Part shown: in pieces, positions 58,687-64,000 of the stretch
Numbering within the stretch: position 1 is the first letter of the stretch
How the letters are laid out: each line of letters opens with the position of its first letter
Source: Steromphala cineraria
Taxonomy: Eukaryota > Mollusca > Gastropoda > Trochida > Trochidae
DNA: 64,000 nucleotides
Direction of reading: 5' to 3'
Assembly: GCA_916613615.1 (NCBI GenBank)
Contig: OU744721.1
Coordinates: forward strand, 55,128,747 to 55,192,746
The notes under the pieces: model-generated
The model's database searches: none
Seen by the model: the letters and a program-made list of their open reading frames with translations, nothing else
Told to the model about the DNA's origin: nothing
Program-made: the position numbers and the translations under genes

Positions 58687-59699
58687 AGGCAGAAAATTTA
58701 CCATGGTCCACGCTACACTCAACGACAAAAGAAACGCTACCATCTAAGGCAAGGCGATATAATTTATGGGTAACATCATATCTTCAGGAGTCAACTATCG
58801 TATCTAAATTATTTGAAACATTTTTTGGCCACATTTCTGTTAAAAACCTCGTTTTCTTTTTCAATTTGTGGCTTTAAAACCTCCTTAACCAGACGAGAAA
58901 GGAAAGTGAAAAGGTTTTATAGATGCAATGTAGGACTTTAAAGCTCTAAAGACGCGCATATTGTCGATATCTTTTGTTTACCTTATATTCAAATTTTATT
59001 AATTTCTAACTTGAATTCTAAAAGTTCGGTTGATGAGACTTTTTGTACAAAAAAGCGATTTCTGCACCCCTTGTGTGTTTGAACAGGTATTAACAGGAAT
59101 CAATATCCATGTGAGTAAACATGTGTAATCCTATTGACAAATCATAGGTTTATTAATCGCTTTCATAACCAACGTTATCTTGCAACAGTATTTTGATTTT
59201 AGCGCTGAAGAAAATTTGGCCATTGACTGTATATCACCACTGGGACTTTTCATCAGCAAAGCTTGACTGAAATAACCCGCCTTCCAGTTTAAAAAAAAAA
59301 GGATACCCTTACTTATTTTGTTGAGTTTATTTGTTGTTTTTTGAGTCAGTGGTAGACCTTGGATTCTTCAAATATTTGTCCCTTAATTTTGTCAATAGAG
59401 TGAGTGAGTTGTTGTTGTTAAGCGCCGCTTGGGGAATATTTCAGCCATTAGCGGCGGTAAATAGACCATTCATATCCGGTCGTAAGCGTAATCAAATAAA
59501 AGACCACTTACTATATTCTTATTGATCTTAAATGTCGATCAAGATAAGTAAATATGATCTTTGGATATTCATTCTTCAATAACTGCTCATATAAATTACA
59601 ATGTGCATCAAAAAAACACTTTGTGGTGGTTGTCTTGCACTTAAAGCACTCTTGATAATATATTTTTAAAAGCTGTTTAAAAAAATTCAAAAATTTAAT
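58687..59699. other. No gene; one lone Tc1-type end
   Basis: CACTCAACGACAAAAGAAAC at about 58716 resembles the left TIR of the element at 47.41 kb but has no partner. Otherwise unremarkable AT-rich sequence. Confidence 0.45.
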
Positions 59700-60340
59700 A
59701 AAGACATGAAAATGATAACGTTAGTATTTACGTTATCGTTACGTTTGCACATCTTCAGGTATTGAAAAGTTGTGGCTAAAAGTTTGACTATTCTTCAAAA
59801 TTTTTCCTTGAAGTTAGAAAACAACCCATGAAAATCGCATTTCCTTATTTCATTCGATCATTCAACAAACAATATAAAACGTAAGTATTTTAGTAGTCAT
59901 TGTGTTAAGACATCTTCATGTACTTAAATTTGTGGCTTAAAGTTTGACGTATTTTCACAATTTTTGCTTGAAGTTAGAAAAATACCCATTAAAATCACAT
60001 TTCTTTATTTTACTCGACGATTTCACAAATGATATTAAACGTAAGTATTTAAGTAATCATTGTGTTAAGACATCTTCATGTACTGAAAAGTTGTGGCTTA
60101 AAGTTTGACGTATTCTTCACAATGTTTGCTTGAACTTCGAAACGAGAAACAAAGCAATAAAAATCACATTTCGGTGATTTCCTTATTTTATTCGACCATT
60201 CTAAATGATATTAAACATAAGTATTTAAGTAGTCACTATCTTCAGGTATTGAAAACTTGTGGCTTAAAGTTTGACATATCCTTCACAAATTTTGCTTGAA
60301 AATAGAAAAAAACCCATAAAAATCATTTCCTTATATTCTT
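59700..60340 (+). repeat. 161-bp tandem repeat, four units
   Basis: The marker TTGTGGCTTAAAGTTTGAC recurs at about 59769, 59930, 60091 and 60257, with TTGCTTGAAGTTAGAAAA, CCCATAAAAATCACATTTC and TTAAACGTAAGTATTTAAGT between. Confidence 0.88.
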
Positions 60341-60564
60341 ACCGATTCCACCACTTGTGATATTTCAATAACCTTATGTCATTTCCTACATGACAATTCC
60401 TCAGAGATCTCTTCCTGGTTGCCATCTGACATTTTCTGATAATTCCTACGATGATATTTCAACATATAACATTTCCAACTAGAATTTAATGTCTCATATA
60501 AGTAAGAGTTACGTCTAGCTTCCTGGAGGGAGTTTTCAATTGTCATATGAATATGAGAGTTTAA

Positions 60565-60913
60565 AGGGGCAGTAGCACGTTTGTTGATAATTTTATATTT
60601 TAAAATGTTCACTGATAATTGTATTGGTTACTGCTAAATGTATTATTATGATAGTGTCATGAATCTCATTACACAGCCATAGTCAGAGGACAAAGTATGA
60701 AGATTAACATAAAATTCATTGGCGGCCATTTTTGTGTGAACACCTTTAATTCATTTTGTTTAAGAAAAAGAATCGCGTGGCTAAACTTTACATTTTATAT
60801 TTGAATTATTACTGCTTCATTTAGTTTAAATATTATGTCTTTCAATTGGTACCATTTATTTTCATTTTCCTGACATCACCTTATATTCCCCCTAAAAACG
60901 TGCTACTGCCCCT
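60565..60913 (+). mobile_element. TTAA MITE (AGGGGCAGTAGCACGT family)
   Basis: Full ends between TTAA at 60561-60564 and 60914-60917. Confidence 0.9.
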
Positions 60914-61130
60914 TTAAAAAGTAGATTAACCTATAATAACTTTGAGGAATTGTCATAAGCCCCATCTTCAGCACTGACACACATTTCTCAAGTAGACATT
61001 GTGGTACGTTTTGGTAACCATATTTGTAAAAATCTCTCAATTAAACTTTTTGGTTTTTACAAGATATGATTCAGAGGATAAAACATCTCTTTGATTTGTC
61101 CGGATTATTTGTAGTCATTGAATAAGGCGT

Positions 61131-61305
61131 CACATGTCAAGCGGAAAGATCATGCGGTCATTTTATCAGGAACACCTTTACAACATTTGACTTAGGGGAA
61201 TGAATTCGAACCGAATGTCACATGTCAAGCGGAAATATCATGAGGCCATTTTATCAGGAACACATTCACGTCATTTGATTTAGGGAAATGAATTGGAACC
61301 AAACA
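61131..61305 (+). repeat. 88-bp tandem duplication
   Basis: CACATGTCAAGCGGAAAGAT at 61131 recurs at 61219 as CACATGTCAAGCGGAAATAT; both units continue CATTTTATCAGGAACAC and end in AATGAATT-GAACC. Confidence 0.88.
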
Positions 61306-63366
61306 GAATACATAACGTAACTTACATTAAAACTTGCAGTCTTGTGGTTCGTAAATTATGTTCCCTTTCGTGAAATCCTATTTTATCCCGGGAGAGACAT
61401 GCTCCGTAACTTTAACACAAATTGTATGAGTTCGATAAATTTTGAATTTCTTTCCTAAAATTACTGTTTCCTGTGTGAATCTTGAGTTAACACGTGCATT
61501 TTGCTGACGATAAGAGACTAATTTCGAGAGGACCAATTATGTTATATATTTTTCAAACGATTTAAGAATCAAATCAATAAAATGTCTATCCTCAATGACT
61601 TTTTGTCCAAAGATTATTAATTTATGCAAATCATGTCTACCACATTCTTCTTCTTCTGAAAAGCCCAATATCCATTTCAAAAGGATTTTGCGTCTTAATA
61701 AATAGCATAAATCTGGGTGTTATTTAAAGTGGTTCATCGTTGTAATGGCAAAATCGTTAATAAGATAATCGCCCAGGGATTATTAACATGTTTAAAATGC
61801 CGACTTATAACCAGGCGATTATTCGAGGTAGGCGATTAATGTTTTCGAAGTCATAATATGATTATGCATTTTTCTAAAATATCAAAAACAAAAACTGTCC
61901 TCATCTGGAATATCATTTTAAATACTTTGAATAATATCTCATTATTATGTTTATATTTGAGGAAAACTTAGAAAGAGGGGTTTCGAAAGTTTGTTCAAAT
62001 TGTTAAATCAAAACCGGCGATAATTCAAGTCAGGCATTGCGGTATATATCCACTTTCGTTTTTATTGCTCTTGATTTAAATTATTAAAACGCCTCATTAA
62101 TCATCATATTTGCTTTAAATATGATTGTTAAAATGTCTTATCGTCCATGATTATAAAAGATCACTAGTTTTGGTTTATGTGCGATTTTAAAATTTTTTTT
62201 TTTTTTTTAAATTCTTAAATGATTCTGTATCTTATTATGGTTTAAATATCATAAATCTAATTAGTTACAATGAACTTCTTCTGGTATTGCCGTTTGAAAT
62301 TTGATTATTTCCTAATAGCAGATCAAAATGTTGAAATCTACTAAAAATAGATGTAGGCGTCGTTATTTTATTTCCTGGTCAAAGACTGAAAAAATAGATT
62401 CTAATTGTGATCAATTTCATTCCTTGGGCAATTTAAAGAAATGTTTACGCACGAGGTTCGTTGTAGTTGTCAATATACTATTTCCACTCCATCACAAACG
62501 TTGTAGAAATAGTATCGCCTGTTCTATTCTATCGTTTAGCAACCAAAATAGACGCGAGCGATAGAGATATGAATCGGCGTACGATGACATGACGTCATAG
62601 TGGTATGTCTGACATTTGCTCCTTTTAAGTCGGTGACATTTACTATCTTGGCAGCCCAGGCTGGAGAGATTCTATTGATTGGCGTATATTTGAAATCCCG
62701 GTTGACAGCAGTTGTAGAAGAGAAATACACAGCCGTGGGAAAGTTGACATATGAGTGTTTGACGTCACCGCCATTGTTGTGACGTCATTGTACCACTGTG
62801 ACGTTAAGAAAAGGAGAAAAGTTACTATTCTCTAAAGGCAACAAGATACTAATTAAATTTTAAATGTGGATATTGTTGCTAAATGAACTTCTACGGGGGT
62901 AAATATAACTGGAGTTATGGGATATTGTTCCAAATCGGGAAAGTGTTGGCAAAAACAGAAATGTTAACATATGCGGAAATCCAGAAATAGACGCTATATC
63001 ACAGAGAATAGAACAACAATACGTTACATTTCTTGGAGTAACGCTGTTGAATAGAATAAGTCTAATGATATCTACGTCTTGGATGTTTGCGGAAGAGTAC
63101 AGTCTAATACGCAATTGACATTCATCAGCTGATCTACGTGTTTACAAATCACCCATGTAAACACTGAGAGCAAGATCTATATTTAACTTTACATAACACA
63201 GTGTAAAACATTCATCAAGAGAGCGGATAAACGAAGGTTTTATGTCAACAAGGACTTCATAAAGGACATTTCGTTATATGTGAATAAAATACCAACGTCT
63301 GAAAGATACACTTGTATATTTCAATGAAGATCTTCCCCCTAATAACCGTGTTTTGATCGGCGAGAT
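61306..63366. other. Non-coding stretch with three TGACGTCA sites
   Basis: No recognisable exon. AT-rich to about 62.3 kb, then more CpG. Perfect TGACGTCA palindromes at 62590, 62760 and 62780. The short open frames here have no family resemblance. Confidence 0.45.
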
Positions 63367-63606
63367 TGCTGAGTCAGTACAAGCCCGGGTCATTCGGTGC
63401 ATGCTGAATCATCAACACGATACGAGAGCGCGCCAAACACTGGCGTAGGTTCAACCAGTGAACTACGTAATTACTTAGATATCGTAAACCAAGGATATAG
63501 GGACTCCCTTCTTTGTATCAACAGAGGGAAATATACAATATTCTACCTGGATTGAGAGGAAAGGAACCATTTTTGACGTTTTTGTGGACGGAATATGAGC
63601 AAAAAG
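63367..63606 (+). promoter_or_regulatory. Candidate promoter and 12-nt first coding exon of a further gene
   Basis: Two MARE/AP-1-like motifs, TGCTGAGTCAG (63367) and TGCTGAATCATC (63402), sit in a CpG-richer patch that includes GAGCGCGCC. Downstream, ATG AGC AAA AAG at 63595-63606 is followed directly by the donor GTATGTGAG. A tiny first coding exon is plausible but the next exon would be outside the window, so nothing confirms it. Confidence 0.25.
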
Positions 63607-64000
63607 GTATGTGAGTCGAGGCGAAGTCCGTCACTTGCATTGTAAGCGTGGCGTGTCTTTGTTTATGTCCTGTTGGGGTAACACCACTTATTGCGCACAT
63701 AGCAATTTCTCTCCTTTTGGGCTTTAAATGTTAAAATAAAGTGTTTATAGGCCATTTTATCTCGATTATCTACCAATCGGGATACTTTGATGTAATAATA
63801 ATTCACTATTTGTCCCGAAATCAGTCGAACTCGTGTTTTTGTTTTGTATTGTGACCTGCCTCGTGCAACTAAGGCATGCGTGTTGCGCACTCATCTGTTC
63901 AGCCATGCTCGATGTAAACGGTTTAATTTCGTGTTTACTGTTATTCCCCCATTGTTGACTTTAATTACAAACCATATCTTATTGTTCAGTTGATCATTTG
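63607..64000. other. No feature seen to the window end
   Basis: Possibly the first intron of the candidate gene starting just upstream. No exon or repeat recognised. Confidence 0.3.

Overview
This is animal nuclear DNA. It is AT-rich, its genes are split by many short introns, and it is full of transposon remnants, microsatellites and tandem repeats. A dispersed repeat that opens with TTTTAGCTCATCTGGCC and closes with GATGAGCTACAGAGCCAATG, a form I associate with bivalve molluscs, makes a marine bivalve or related lophotrochozoan the most likely source. That is inference; the metazoan origin is firm.

Three protein genes lie in the first 26 kb. (1) Bases 97-12550, + strand: the C-terminal part (about 625 residues, 12 exons) of a CCDC57-like centrosomal coiled-coil protein, whose 5' exons lie left of the window. 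(2) Bases 14198-22579, - strand: a complete NUF2 gene of 11 coding exons and 450 residues, a subunit of the NDC80 kinetochore complex. (3) Bases 24493-25879, + strand: a complete ELP6 gene of two coding exons and 267 residues, a subunit of Elongator. Splice phases agree through all three models. CCDC57 and NUF2 converge tail to tail. NUF2 and ELP6 diverge from a shared upstream region that holds a CDE/CHR-like cell-cycle module and two ETS-type CCGGAAGT sites.

From 26 kb to the right end I find no convincing complete gene. The region is built from mobile elements: about a dozen copies of a TTAA-flanked MITE (TIR AGGGGCAGTAGCACGT), other TTAA-flanked hairpins, Tc1/mariner remnants, a 2.67-kb Tc1-type non-autonomous element carrying a 145-bp satellite, tRNA-derived SINEs, and several tandem arrays. 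A roughly 5-kb segment occurs twice in direct tandem orientation (about 38.3-43.1 kb and 43.6-50.9 kb). Insertions present in only one copy give natural empty sites that fix the target duplications of two transposon families.

Near the right edge, around 63.36-63.61 kb, a CpG-richer stretch with two MARE/AP-1-like motifs and a 12-base start-codon exon with a good donor may mark the beginning of another + strand gene. This is weakly supported.
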